Source: Spirosoma sp.
GTDB lineage: Bacteria > Bacteroidota > Bacteroidia > Cytophagales > Spirosomataceae
Reading direction: 5' to 3'
Assembly: GCF_026391055.1 (NCBI RefSeq)
Contig: NZ_JAPLET010000019.1
Coordinates: 372,001-436,000 of the forward strand
DNA: 64,000 bases
The position numbers and the translations under genes are program-made. Shown here piece after piece: positions 54,270 to 63,709 of the stretch; position 1 is the first letter of the stretch; every line of letters begins with the position of its first letter. The notes below the pieces were generated by a model. The model saw only the letters and a list, made by a program, of their open reading frames with translations, made no database searches and had not been told where the DNA came from.

Positions 54270-56102
54270 ATGGAAGCTGTACAAACCGAGAAGGGGCAAA
54301 TCTCAATCCATACCGAGAATATTTTCCCGATTATCAAAAAATTCCTCTATTCTGACCACGAGATTTTTCTGCGCGAATTAGTGTCAAATGCAGTGGATGC
54401 TACGCAGAAACTGAGCCAGCTGGCTTCGTTTGGCGAATTCGGAGGTGAACTGGGGGAGTTGAAAGTGACGGTTTCGCTGAATGAGGAAGCCAAAACGATT
54501 ACCATCAGTGACAACGGCATCGGTATGACTGCCGATGAAATCAAGAAATATATCAACCAGATTGCCTTCTCCGGGGCCACCGATTTTCTGGAGAAATACA
54601 AAGACAAAACGGACGATAAAGGACAGATCATCGGTCACTTTGGCCTGGGCTTCTACTCGGCGTTTATGGTTGCCGAAAAAGTAGACATCGTCACTAAATC
54701 CTATCGGGATGGCGCTGAAGCGGTTCGCTGGACCTGCGATGGCTCTACAGAGTTTGAACTGACGCCCGCCGAGCGTGCCGACCGAGGTACGGACATAATT
54801 CTGCACATTGCACCTGACTCCGAAGAGTTTCTGAGCAAAAGCCGGTTGCAGGGAATTCTCGATAAATATGCCCGGTTCCTGCCCGTTGCCGTTGAGTTTG
54901 ACGAGAAAGTCGTTAACAATACGAACCCGATCTGGACCAAATCACCGGCCGATCTTACCGATGAGGATTATAAGAATTTCTATCGGGAGTTGTACCCAAT
55001 GGGGGAGGAGCCACTGTTCTGGATTCATCTGAACGTGGATTATCCATTCAACCTGACGGGTATTCTGTATTTCCCGCGTATCAAAAATGAGCTGCGGTTC
55101 CAGCGTGAAAAAATTCAACTGTACAGCCGCCAGGTGTTTATTACCGATGAGGTAAAGGACGTAGTGCCTGATTTTCTGATGATGCTGCACGGCGTAATCG
55201 ACTCGCCCGATATTCCGCTCAACGTGTCGCGGAGTTTCCTCCAGGCCGATAGCAATGTCAAAAAGATCAATGGCTATATCACTCGAAAAGTCGCCGATAA
55301 GCTGAACGAGCTGTTCAACGCCGACCGCAAAGGCTTTGAAGAGAAGTTCGACGATATCGGTCTGTTCATCAAATACGGTATCCTGAGCGACGATAAATTC
55401 TGGGAGAAAGCGAAAAACTTTGTGTTGCTGAAAAATACCGAAGGGGTGTTTACAACGCTGGATGAGTACCGCGAGAAAGTACAGGCTAACCAGACCGATA
55501 AGAGTGAGACGCTAATCATGTTATACACCTCCGACCGTAAGCAACAGGATGCTTACATTGAGTCGGCTCGGCGACGGGGCTACGATGTGTTGTTAATGGA
55601 CAACGTTATTGATGCTCACTTCATCAATGCATTGGAGCAGAAGCTTGAAAAAGTGCGCTTCCAGCGTGTAGATGCCGATACACTCGATAAATTAATCGAT
55701 AAAGGGCTTAATAATGAAAGCGTTCTGTCGGAGGTCGACCAAACGAAACTGAAAGAGGTATTTGAGCAGGTGCTGGACAATAAGATGCTGCATGTGAGTG
55801 TAGAAGCTCAACCAACGGATGAACTGCCCGTTACGATTACCATGCCAGAGTTCATGCGCCGGATGAAAGATATGTCGGCTCTTTCGGGCGAGCAATCGTT
55901 CTACGGGAATCTGCCGGTCACGTACAACGTCGTTGTGAACGCAAACCACCCGCTGATTGGTAAAGTGCTGGCAGAATCGGATACCGATGCGCAAAAAGCA
56001 CTGGTAAAGCAAGTGTATGATTTGGCGTTGCTTTCGCAGAATATGCTTACCGGTGCCGACCTAACCGCCTTTGTTAAAAGGACGGTAGCCGGATTGGCAT
56101 AA
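54270..56102 (+). CDS. htpG: Molecular chaperone HtpG (Hsp90)
   Basis: YSDHEIFLRELVSNAVDATQKL; ISDNGIGMTADEIKKYINQIAFSGATDFLEKY; GHFGLGFYSAFMVAEKV. Confidence 0.97.
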   Translation: MEAVQTEKGQISIHTENIFPIIKKFLYSDHEIFLRELVSNAVDATQKLSQLASFGEFGGELGELKVTVSLNEEAKTITISDNGIGMTADEIKKYINQIAFSGATDFLEKYKDKTDDKGQIIGHFGLGFYSAFMVAEKVDIVTKSYRDGAEAVRWTCDGSTEFELTPAERADRGTDIILHIAPDSEEFLSKSRLQGILDKYARFLPVAVEFDEKVVNNTNPIWTKSPADLTDEDYKNFYRELYPMGEEPLFWIHLNVDYPFNLTGILYFPRIKNELRFQREKIQLYSRQVFITDEVKDVVPDFLMMLHGVIDSPDIPLNVSRSFLQADSNVKKINGYITRKVADKLNELFNADRKGFEEKFDDIGLFIKYGILSDDKFWEKAKNFVLLKNTEGVFTTLDEYREKVQANQTDKSETLIMLYTSDRKQQDAYIESARRRGYDVLLMDNVIDAHFINALEQKLEKVRFQRVDADTLDKLIDKGLNNESVLSEVDQTKLKEVFEQVLDNKMLHVSVEAQPTDELPVTITMPEFMRRMKDMSALSGEQSFYGNLPVTYNVVVNANHPLIGKVLAESDTDAQKALVKQVYDLALLSQNMLTGADLTAFVKRTVAGLA

Positions 56103-56110
56103 TAGTCAGT

Positions 56111-56182
56111 TTTGCCAATTAAAACGGGGCTGAAGCGATTTCATCAGTATGAAATCGCTTCAGCCCCGTTTTAATTGGCAAA
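56111..56182. terminator. 34-bp perfect inverted repeat, bidirectional terminator candidate
   Basis: tttgccaattaaaacggggctgaagcgatttcat-cagt-atgaaatcgcttcagccccgttttaattggcaaa between convergent htpG and the DUF4126-like gene. Confidence 0.85.
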
Positions 56183-56215
56183 CCGGAGGTCGCGAAAATA
56201 CAACCCTATAACTCG

Positions 56216-56815
56216 CTATCGGCTAAGATTCGGCGACTTATCGGCGCGGGTAAACCAGATCTTTCGGCGGGCAACCAGTCGGCTGATAATGAAAATTAGC
56301 ACCAGAAAGATAACGACAGCGGCCACTAATGGCAATAAAATGCTGAAGATGGAGAGCCCAATGGAGGCCACATTTTCGCCCGTTGCCACCACAGGATTGG
56401 CAAGCCCGCCGGTAGTAGCGGTGGAACCAAGCCGGAGCAGACTGGTTCCCGCCTGAATGATTCCCGCCGTACTGCCGCCGAGCATCAACCCAAGTCCCCA
56501 ATGGAGTAACGGGTTATCTATTTGAAGAAAAGACGTACTCAACAGAGTTCCGGCAATGATGGAGGTTGGGGTCGCTATCGTGTCGAGCACGTTATCGAGC
56601 CAGGGGATGTAGTAGGCTCCGAGTTCAAAAATGGTAGCCACTGCCAGGCCTAACAGGGCAGGCCAGCCACTGAGCCATTCGAAGCCGGTGATGGTATTGA
56701 TAATGCCTAATTTAGTGGCCAGGCTGGCAATCAGAAGCGGCACAAATACCCGGAAGCCACAGCAGGCCGCCAAGCCGATTCCAATGCAGGCACTCATTAT
56801 CCATTCAAGAGACAT
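56216..56815 (-). CDS. DUF4126-like membrane protein
   Basis: GLAACCGFRVFVPLLIASLATKLG; EWLSGWPALLGLAVATIFELGAYYIPWLDNVLDTIATPTSIIAGTLL. Confidence 0.75.
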   Translation of the reverse strand: MSLEWIMSACIGIGLAACCGFRVFVPLLIASLATKLGIINTITGFEWLSGWPALLGLAVATIFELGAYYIPWLDNVLDTIATPTSIIAGTLLSTSFLQIDNPLLHWGLGLMLGGSTAGIIQAGTSLLRLGSTATTGGLANPVVATGENVASIGLSIFSILLPLVAAVVIFLVLIFIISRLVARRKIWFTRADKSPNLSR

Positions 56816-56824
56816 AGTAACGTG

Positions 56825-56891
56825 CGGTTTGTAGTAGTTGGTTTGCGGTATGCCAGTGGGTCTGTAACCGTAAACCAACTACTACAAACCG
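56825..56891. repeat. 25-bp near-perfect inverted repeat
   Basis: cggtttgtagtagttggtttgcggt (56825-56849) / accgtaaaccaactactacaaaccg (56867-56891), one G:T mismatch. Confidence 0.85.
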
Positions 56892-56903
56892 TAACCGATT
56901 GTT

Positions 56904-58394
56904 TTATCCAAAAAACTGCGAATTAAAATTCATCAGGAAGGCTTCGTCGGTGGCGCGGGTTAAAGCCGTGTACAGCCATCGAACAAATTCGTCGTTTACC
57001 TGGCCCTCCGGCAGAAACCCCTGATCAACGAAAACCGCACTCCACTGCCCCCCCTGCGCTTTATGGCAGGTCAGTGCGTACGCAAACTTTACCTGTAATG
57101 CGTTGAGGTACGGGTCCCGACGTATCGCTTCTGAACGTTCTTTCTTGCTTTTAATGTAAAAGTAGTCTTTGGCAACACTTTCGTACAGTGCCTTGTACTG
57201 ATCGGCCGTCAGCGAGGGAACCGGTGTATGGAGCGTGTCGAGCATGATTTTGGCGTCGAAATCGGGCTGCTCTTCGTAGTCAATCAGACGCAGCGTGACC
57301 GTGGCAAAGCGAAAGCCGTGCATTTCTTCCTTATTGCGGATTTTTTGCACCTCTGCAAATTCGCCATTGGCCAGAAAACCCGCCGGCGAATCTTCGTCAA
57401 GTACAGTGTAATTGTTGCGGGCAATCATGAGCATATCCCCGGCGTCGAGTTCTTCCTCGCACTGGTCAATCATCCGCCGAACAAACTGATTGTACTGTAC
57501 TGCCGACTTGTTGGAGCGGCAGATGATGGCTGTATTCTCCCGGCCGTATTTGTCGTAGGCATATCGAATGCCATCTTCCAACTTAGTCAACGGCATTTTA
57601 TAAATGTCGCTGAACGAGCGAACGTTAAGTTGAATAGGCGGTATTTCAGCGGTTGCGGCCGAAGCGTTGTCATTGAGCAAGGCATCAAAACCAACCGCTT
57701 TCGGGGTGGGCGAGGTGCCGTCCAGCAGCATCCTAAGGCCCGTTGCATTGTACAGAATACCCGATTCTTCATCCTGGCGCATGACCTCGGTCAATTCCTG
57801 TTCATACACAGTCATATCGAACGCGCTAGCCAGAAAGCCCCGGTCGAGGGCAGGGCTCAACTCCCGGCCAACAGGGGGAAGCTGGGCGGTATCGCCCACG
57901 AGCATAAGCTTGTTGCCGGGTCCTTCGAAGACAAAGTCAATTAGGTCGGTCAGTAGTCCCTTCCCTCCAAAGTCAGCTTCATCGGAAATCATCGAAGCTT
58001 CATCGACAATAAACAGGGTGTCTTCGTGGTAATTTTTCTGCCGCTGAAAAGCCAGATTTCCCGAGCCGGGGTCGGCCACCTGTCTGTATATTTTTCGGTG
58101 GATGGTCTGGGCTGGTTTCTTGGCATAGTTCGTCATTACTTTGGCTGCTCGGCCCGTAGGAGCGAGCAGTACCGATTTATAGCCGAAACGGGGAAGTACT
58201 TTTATGAGGGTACCTACGAGGGTGGTTTTGCCGGTACCGGCATAGCCGCGAAGCAAAAAACAATCCCGATAATGGGCAACTTCTTCCTTGGAGATAAACT
58301 GGCCAATCTGTTCGAAAAACTGTTCCTGACCCGGAGTAGGCTTAAAAGGGAAACGTTTGGCCAGCAAATGGGCGGCCGTTTGGGTTTCGTTCAT
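56904..58394 (-). CDS. RecD/PIF1-like ATP-dependent DNA helicase
   Basis: Walker A RGYAGTGKTTLVGTLI; LFIVDEASMISDEA; LMLVGDTAQLPPVG; YALTCHKAQGGQWSAVFVD; YTALTRATDEAFL. Confidence 0.9.
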   Translation of the reverse strand: MNETQTAAHLLAKRFPFKPTPGQEQFFEQIGQFISKEEVAHYRDCFLLRGYAGTGKTTLVGTLIKVLPRFGYKSVLLAPTGRAAKVMTNYAKKPAQTIHRKIYRQVADPGSGNLAFQRQKNYHEDTLFIVDEASMISDEADFGGKGLLTDLIDFVFEGPGNKLMLVGDTAQLPPVGRELSPALDRGFLASAFDMTVYEQELTEVMRQDEESGILYNATGLRMLLDGTSPTPKAVGFDALLNDNASAATAEIPPIQLNVRSFSDIYKMPLTKLEDGIRYAYDKYGRENTAIICRSNKSAVQYNQFVRRMIDQCEEELDAGDMLMIARNNYTVLDEDSPAGFLANGEFAEVQKIRNKEEMHGFRFATVTLRLIDYEEQPDFDAKIMLDTLHTPVPSLTADQYKALYESVAKDYFYIKSKKERSEAIRRDPYLNALQVKFAYALTCHKAQGGQWSAVFVDQGFLPEGQVNDEFVRWLYTALTRATDEAFLMNFNSQFFG

Positions 58395-58543
58395 GGGTCT
58401 AATTTACGAAAAAAGGACCAAAGTGAAAAGGGTAAAAAAGGTAGAGAAAGAGGCAATTTTTTATTTTTTTAATCCTTTTTTGATCGCACCTTTCGCACCT
58501 TCGTCCTTTTTCTTATCTTCACCCTACACTAATTGCCTCCTAC

Positions 58544-58981
58544 ATGAACATACGCCAAATACTTCAGGGAAAGCGCATTAACGCGCTCTATAGCGTCTCC
58601 TCAGACCAAACGGTACTGGATGGACTAAAGGTCATGGCCGAAAAAAATATCGGCGCTTTACTCGTTGTTGATAACGGGGAACTGACGGGCATATTTTCAG
58701 AGCGGGATTATGCCCGTAAGGTAATTTTGAAAGACAGACATTCTGACGATACGCGAATTGCCGATGTTATGACCGCCAATGTAATCACCATCGGCCCGGA
58801 TCAGTCGCTGGAAGAAAGTATGGTGATCATGTCAGACCGGCATATTCGTCACCTGCCTGTTGTCGATAAAAGCGAATTAATAGGCATTATTTCAATTAAC
58901 GACATCGTTACGGCCATCATTCGCGATCAGAAGACGCGTATCGATTCGCTGGAAAGCTACATATCTGGAAGCCCGTATTGA
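58544..58981 (+). CDS. CBS-domain protein
   Basis: Two CBS repeats: VLDGLKVMAEKNIGALLVVDNGELTGIFSERDYARKVIL and SLEESMVIMSDRHIRHLPVVDKSELIGIISINDIV. Confidence 0.9.
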   Translation: MNIRQILQGKRINALYSVSSDQTVLDGLKVMAEKNIGALLVVDNGELTGIFSERDYARKVILKDRHSDDTRIADVMTANVITIGPDQSLEESMVIMSDRHIRHLPVVDKSELIGIISINDIVTAIIRDQKTRIDSLESYISGSPY

Positions 58982-59097
58982 GTAAGTAGTGGGAGTTAGG
59001 AATGAGAAGTGGCTAACGCCAGCAGTATCTCGTGTCAGCAACTTCTCACTCCTCGATCCTCACTCCTAATACCTACCCACTAATCCTCAAAATCTGT

Positions 59098-59105
59098 TAC
59101 CTTTG
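59098..59105 (+). promoter_or_regulatory. Bacteroidota -7 element upstream of the NUDIX gene
   Basis: TACCTTTG 24 nt upstream of the 59129 start. Confidence 0.5.
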
Positions 59106-59128
59106 CGTCCCCAAATACGTTTAAGATT

Positions 59129-59686
59129 GTGACAGTAGTAGCGGATAAGCCAAAGCGGGTAGATAAGGTCACTCCGGCGGGTGACAAATTGACCGATAAT
59201 GTCGATTTGCCTCGGGAAGAAGTACTAAAATTATACGGCAACCGGCTCCGGCTGCGGGTTTGCGGGTTGCACCGTGAAGGCGATCAACTATTAATGGTTC
59301 GTCATCGGGGCATTGGGCCAACCAATACCTTTTGGTGTCCGCCGGGTGGCGGTGCTCAGTTTGGCGAGAAAGCGCCGGCAGCATTGAGTCGGGAGTTTGT
59401 GGAAGAAACAGGACTGGAAGTCGAAATAGGCGACCTGTTGTTTGTCAACGAATTCATGTTGCCTCCTCTCCATGCCATGGAACTGTTCTTTATCGTTAAG
59501 GTAACGGGCGGTCAGCTGCACCAGGGAACAGACCCTGAAATGAGTGTTGGCGGGCAAATTATTGAGGAAGTGCGCTTCATGACGTTTGCCGAAATAAAGA
59601 GTTACCCGCCCGAAGAGGTACACGATATGTTTCGTTACTGTAATTCACTCGATGAGGTGTTTCAACTGAAAGGCTATTTGAAATAA
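59129..59686 (+). CDS. NUDIX hydrolase
   Basis: PPGGGAQFGEKAPAALSREFVEETGLEVEIGDLLFVNEF (Nudix box). Confidence 0.9.
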   Translation: MTVVADKPKRVDKVTPAGDKLTDNVDLPREEVLKLYGNRLRLRVCGLHREGDQLLMVRHRGIGPTNTFWCPPGGGAQFGEKAPAALSREFVEETGLEVEIGDLLFVNEFMLPPLHAMELFFIVKVTGGQLHQGTDPEMSVGGQIIEEVRFMTFAEIKSYPPEEVHDMFRYCNSLDEVFQLKGYLK

Positions 59687-59723
59687 GCTGGCCTGCATAA
59701 ATGTCCGGCTTTTATAGATTTAC

Positions 59724-60650
59724 TTGTCAATATCAACTAAACCTGGTTGCCCCGATATCGTGCAAATCGCTGTTACTCTATCTCCGACCGTACAAATCAG
59801 CGCCGATTCGTTCGACGCCGGGCTTGCCAGTAAATCCGTGTTGAGTCTGGAAGTGGGCCGGGAGCGGTTTCGGTTTATGGTGCAGGATAGTCGTGGGCAG
59901 GGGTTGTACCTGGAAGATTATACCTTTCCGTCCCTGCTTACCGAGCGTTCGGTAACGGGTGTGCTGCCGGAGGTGTTTCGCGAGCACCCTGTATTATCGG
60001 CAGGCCCCTGGCAGGAAATTCGCATTGGTGTCAATTCCCCTTCGTTTACTCTTATTCCGGCTCCGCTTTTTCGCAAAGAATACGCCGGGAGTTATCTGTC
60101 ACTTATGCGGGGAAGTGCTTTGCCAGCGCATGAGTTCGCTCAGTCCTATACCCACGAAGCCGAAGGGTTTCTGTCGGTGTTCAATATGGAGCATCTGTTA
60201 GCTGATTTCTTTTCGGAGACTTATCCACTTCAGCCACTGGTGTTTATACACCAGGTGGGTACGTTAGTTCAGGCCACGGCTGATCTGGATCGGCATGCGT
60301 TGACAGCAGACAATGTTTATCTGTTCTTTGAGGACGAATTCGTAACTATCATTTGCAGAAGCTCGGGCAAAGTGCGTTTCTGTAATCGATTTGGGTACAA
60401 GAATGTACAGGATCTGGCCTACTATATGCTGTACGTCTTTGAAGAACAGACTCTGGCGCCTGAATTGACACCCGTTTTTCTGTACGGCGAAATCACACCT
60501 TTTGCCGAGGCTTACGCTGAATTAAGCCGATTCCTGCCAAACTTAACATTCGGGCAGATACCACCCGGGTTGCGATTATCGTCGGCATTTGACGACCTAC
60601 CCAACCACAGATACCTGAGTCTGTATGGGTTAGGCTTACTGAGTGAATAA
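59724..60650 (+). CDS. DUF3822-family protein
   Basis: Position directly upstream of coaD and YLFFEDEFVTIICRSSGKVRFCNRFGYKNVQDLAYYMLYVFEEQTLAPE pattern, as in Cytophagales DUF3822 proteins. Confidence 0.65.
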   Translation: MSISTKPGCPDIVQIAVTLSPTVQISADSFDAGLASKSVLSLEVGRERFRFMVQDSRGQGLYLEDYTFPSLLTERSVTGVLPEVFREHPVLSAGPWQEIRIGVNSPSFTLIPAPLFRKEYAGSYLSLMRGSALPAHEFAQSYTHEAEGFLSVFNMEHLLADFFSETYPLQPLVFIHQVGTLVQATADLDRHALTADNVYLFFEDEFVTIICRSSGKVRFCNRFGYKNVQDLAYYMLYVFEEQTLAPELTPVFLYGEITPFAEAYAELSRFLPNLTFGQIPPGLRLSSAFDDLPNHRYLSLYGLGLLSE

Positions 60651-60701
60651 GGGATACGATCAGTCTACCCCTCATTAGCTCAATTCACTCATTCTTTCTA
60701 T

Positions 60702-61175
60702 ATGAAGCGTATTGCCCTTTTTCCCGGTTCATTCGACCCATTTACACGAGGTCATGAAGACATTGTTTTGCGAGGCCTACAACTGTTCGACGAAGTCATC
60801 ATTGGTATTGGGCGAAACGCTCGTAAAGAGCGCTACTTCCCGCTGGAACAGATGACCGGATTAATTGAGGAAGCCTTTCGTTCCACGCCTGCGGTACGAG
60901 TCATTAGCTACGACGATCTGACCGCCAATGTGGCCCGAAAAGTGGGTGCCCGGTTTCTGCTGCGGGGGCTACGAAACACTACCGACTTCGAATACGAAAA
61001 CGGAATCTCGCAGGTTAACCGCTACGTGTACGAAGACGTTGAGACGGTATTTTTGATTACCTCTCCACATCTGGCCCCAATCAGTTCCAGCATAATCCGG
61101 GATTTACACCGGTACGGACAGGATGTCGATGCGTTCTTGCCGTATCAACTGGCGAAGCTGGAAAAAGAAAAATAA
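60702..61175 (+). CDS. coaD: Pantetheine-phosphate adenylyltransferase
   Basis: IALFPGSFDPFTRGHEDIVLRGLQLFDEVIIGIGRN; FLLRGLRNTTDFEYENGISQVNR; SSSIIRDLHRYGQDVDAFLP. Confidence 0.96.
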   Translation: MKRIALFPGSFDPFTRGHEDIVLRGLQLFDEVIIGIGRNARKERYFPLEQMTGLIEEAFRSTPAVRVISYDDLTANVARKVGARFLLRGLRNTTDFEYENGISQVNRYVYEDVETVFLITSPHLAPISSSIIRDLHRYGQDVDAFLPYQLAKLEKEK

Positions 61176-61205
61176 AGCAGGGCAGAGCATGGCCGCCCTG
61201 GCTTG

Positions 61206-61919
61206 TTACACCTTGCCATTTACGCGCTTGTTGACTTCATCGATAACGTACCGAATCGAACTAAAAGAGTTGGTAAGGGCCAGTTTGGTTTCCCGCTGGC
61301 CAAACCAGACGAGTTGCTCAATGTCTTCTTCAACTTGAGGTGCCATGCGAGTATCGTCGAGCGCTTTCATCCGATACCATTTTGTTCGCTTTAGAATACG
61401 ACTTCCGTTGAGTGTGTAGGTATGCCAGGTTGTACAAATGCGTTCGCCGACGGATACACGAACCCCTGTTTCCTCTTTTACCTCTCGAACGGCCCCCTGC
61501 TTGGAGGATTCTCCATCATCCAACTTCCCTTTGGGTAGGTCCCAGACGCCCCGGCGGAACATCAGCAGCATCTTGTCGCCTTTAAAGACGACCCCTCCAG
61601 CGGCTTTTATAATCTTGAATGGTTTCTTTATTGCTTCTTCGCAGGCTTCTTTATCGAGGCAGCCCAGCGTAACGGAAAGCAACTGATCAGCATCACTTTT
61701 TTGGAGTAGGGTTAAAAGCTTGCTGACCGTAGCCGGCGTAGCGTTCAGCAACAGCAAATGACCATTCAGAGCATCTTGTTTGAGCAGCTCCAGACGGGCA
61801 TCGACGATTAGATCATAATCGACAAATGTGGGGTGATTTGCCAATGCCGGATTGGTCAATTGAGTAGCGGCTTTGGGGCCAACGAGCCGGATAGGGCGGT
61901 CGTTTATGAAAACAATCAT
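61206..61919 (-). CDS. NUDIX hydrolase
   Basis: FRRGVWDLPKGKLDDGESSKQGAVREVKEETGVRV (Nudix box). Confidence 0.9.
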   Translation of the reverse strand: MIVFINDRPIRLVGPKAATQLTNPALANHPTFVDYDLIVDARLELLKQDALNGHLLLLNATPATVSKLLTLLQKSDADQLLSVTLGCLDKEACEEAIKKPFKIIKAAGGVVFKGDKMLLMFRRGVWDLPKGKLDDGESSKQGAVREVKEETGVRVSVGERICTTWHTYTLNGSRILKRTKWYRMKALDDTRMAPQVEEDIEQLVWFGQRETKLALTNSFSSIRYVIDEVNKRVNGKV

Positions 61920-62036
61920 CAGGAAATAAGCAGTTCGAACTGTAAAAGTACTAAAACAGATGGTCTATCGTACGGTTATATCTGTTGCAAACCAGTTCCA
62001 TTTCTATATTTTTGCAACAGGTCAATCATCCTCTTT

Positions 62037-63326
62037 GTGGAACTTCTAATTATTTTTCTTCTGACACTGCTGAATGGTGTGTTTTCGATGTCAGAAATTG
62101 CCCTGGTATCCTCCCGTAAGTCGAAGCTGGAAACAGCCGCTAAAAATGGGGATCGGCAGGCGCAGGTTGCCCTCGATCTTTCAAACTCTCCCAACCGCTT
62201 TCTGTCGACCGTACAGATAGGAATTACCCTGATCGGTATTTTACTCGGTATTTTCTCCGGTGATAAACTGACCACCGATGTTCAGGAATTTGTGGCGCAG
62301 GCTGACTTTATTCAGCCATACGCGCACTCGGTAGCTGTCGTGTTGGTGTTGCTGCTGCTTACCTACCTTTCGCTTGTTTTTGGTGAACTGGTACCCAAAC
62401 GAATTGGTCTTTCCAATCCCGAAGGAATTGCCAAAACCATGGCTGCCCCCATGCTTCTCCTTTCGCGGCTAACATCGCCCTTTATTGCGCTTCTGACGGT
62501 GTCGAGCGATTTGCTCCTCAAAATACTGAACATCCGACCCAACGAAAACGCCGTTACGGAAGAAGAGATAAAGAGCCTTATTCAGGAAGGAACTTCAGGG
62601 GGCGCGATCGAGGAAATCGAACAGGAAATTGTTCAGAATGTCTTTCAGCTTGGTGATCGGAAGATTACCTCACTCATGACCAATCGGCAGGAGATCGTTT
62701 TCCTTGATCTGGAAGATGAGCCCGCCGAAAATAAAGCCCGTATTCTCGAACACAAACACTCAGTATATCCGCTCTGTAATGGCGGAGTCGATGAAGTCGT
62801 TGGCTTGATCTACACTAAAGACTTTTTGGGCAGAGATCTGGATAATGAACTCCTGCACCTGACGGATATGAAGCGGGATGCGCTCTTTGTTCCCGAAAAT
62901 AACAAGGCTTATCAGGTACTGGAGCGATTTCGGGAGCGCAGACAATACGTTGGCGTTATTGTCGATGAGTATGGTGGTGTGCTGGGCATCATCACCCTGA
63001 ACGACATCCTGGACGTATTGGTCGGTGATATCAACGATGACGTTAACTCCGATTACGAAATCCGCGAACGCGAAGATGGGACATTTCTGATTGATGCTCA
63101 GTTGCCTTTCGAAGATTTTATCTCGTATTTCTCCATTAACATAAATGCACAGGCTCGTCGCGAATTGACGGGATTTGACACCCTCGGCGGCTTCGCTCTC
63201 CACATTCTTAAGGACATTCCCAAAGCAGGAGAAACCTTCGTCTGGCAAAACTACCGCTTCGAAATTATCGACATGGACAAAAGCAGGATCGATAAAATTC
63301 TGGTTAAGAAGTTGACTGAAGAGTAA
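62037..63326 (+). CDS. Hemolysin-family CNNM/CBS/CorC-HlyC protein
   Basis: LLTLLNGVFSMSEIALVSSRKSKLETAAKNGDRQAQVALDLSNSPNRFLSTVQIGITLIGILLGIFSG; VGVIVDEYGGVLGIITLNDILDVLVGDI. GTG start at 62037 preferred over the 61833 ORF start. Confidence 0.92.
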   Translation: MELLIIFLLTLLNGVFSMSEIALVSSRKSKLETAAKNGDRQAQVALDLSNSPNRFLSTVQIGITLIGILLGIFSGDKLTTDVQEFVAQADFIQPYAHSVAVVLVLLLLTYLSLVFGELVPKRIGLSNPEGIAKTMAAPMLLLSRLTSPFIALLTVSSDLLLKILNIRPNENAVTEEEIKSLIQEGTSGGAIEEIEQEIVQNVFQLGDRKITSLMTNRQEIVFLDLEDEPAENKARILEHKHSVYPLCNGGVDEVVGLIYTKDFLGRDLDNELLHLTDMKRDALFVPENNKAYQVLERFRERRQYVGVIVDEYGGVLGIITLNDILDVLVGDINDDVNSDYEIREREDGTFLIDAQLPFEDFISYFSININAQARRELTGFDTLGGFALHILKDIPKAGETFVWQNYRFEIIDMDKSRIDKILVKKLTEE

Positions 63327-63352
63327 ACAACCTGTAAGAAAACGAGTTATAG

Positions 63353-63703
63353 ATGAAAACAAATTCATCGATACTCATGCGACACTTCAGCCCCGATGCC
63401 AATGAGTTGACTGGTGGTACATCCAGTCGTGTTCCGACCGGTATGGAAAATGATCCAACTGCTGATGAAGAAGTGATTAACCAGCAGGGGGATGACTCGT
63501 CATCACAGAACACCTACCCGGAACCAGTCGAAAAATCCGCAAAAATTGCTCCGGACGATTTAGCCGCTTCAATAGCTTATGCACTCGATGGCAGTGGCCC
63601 CGGTCCGACCAATGACAAATCGAATGTATCCGGGCACAAAGTAATTTCGGAAGGAATTACGGGTGCCGGTCCTGAAGAGGAAGAAGATGACTTGCGCTCG
63701 TGA
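63353..63703 (+). CDS. Hypothetical acidic, low-complexity protein
   Basis: 116 aa, Asp/Glu/Pro/Gly/Ser-rich; no recognised domain. Confidence 0.45.
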   Translation: MKTNSSILMRHFSPDANELTGGTSSRVPTGMENDPTADEEVINQQGDDSSSQNTYPEPVEKSAKIAPDDLAASIAYALDGSGPGPTNDKSNVSGHKVISEGITGAGPEEEEDDLRS

Positions 63704-63709
63704 GCGAGC

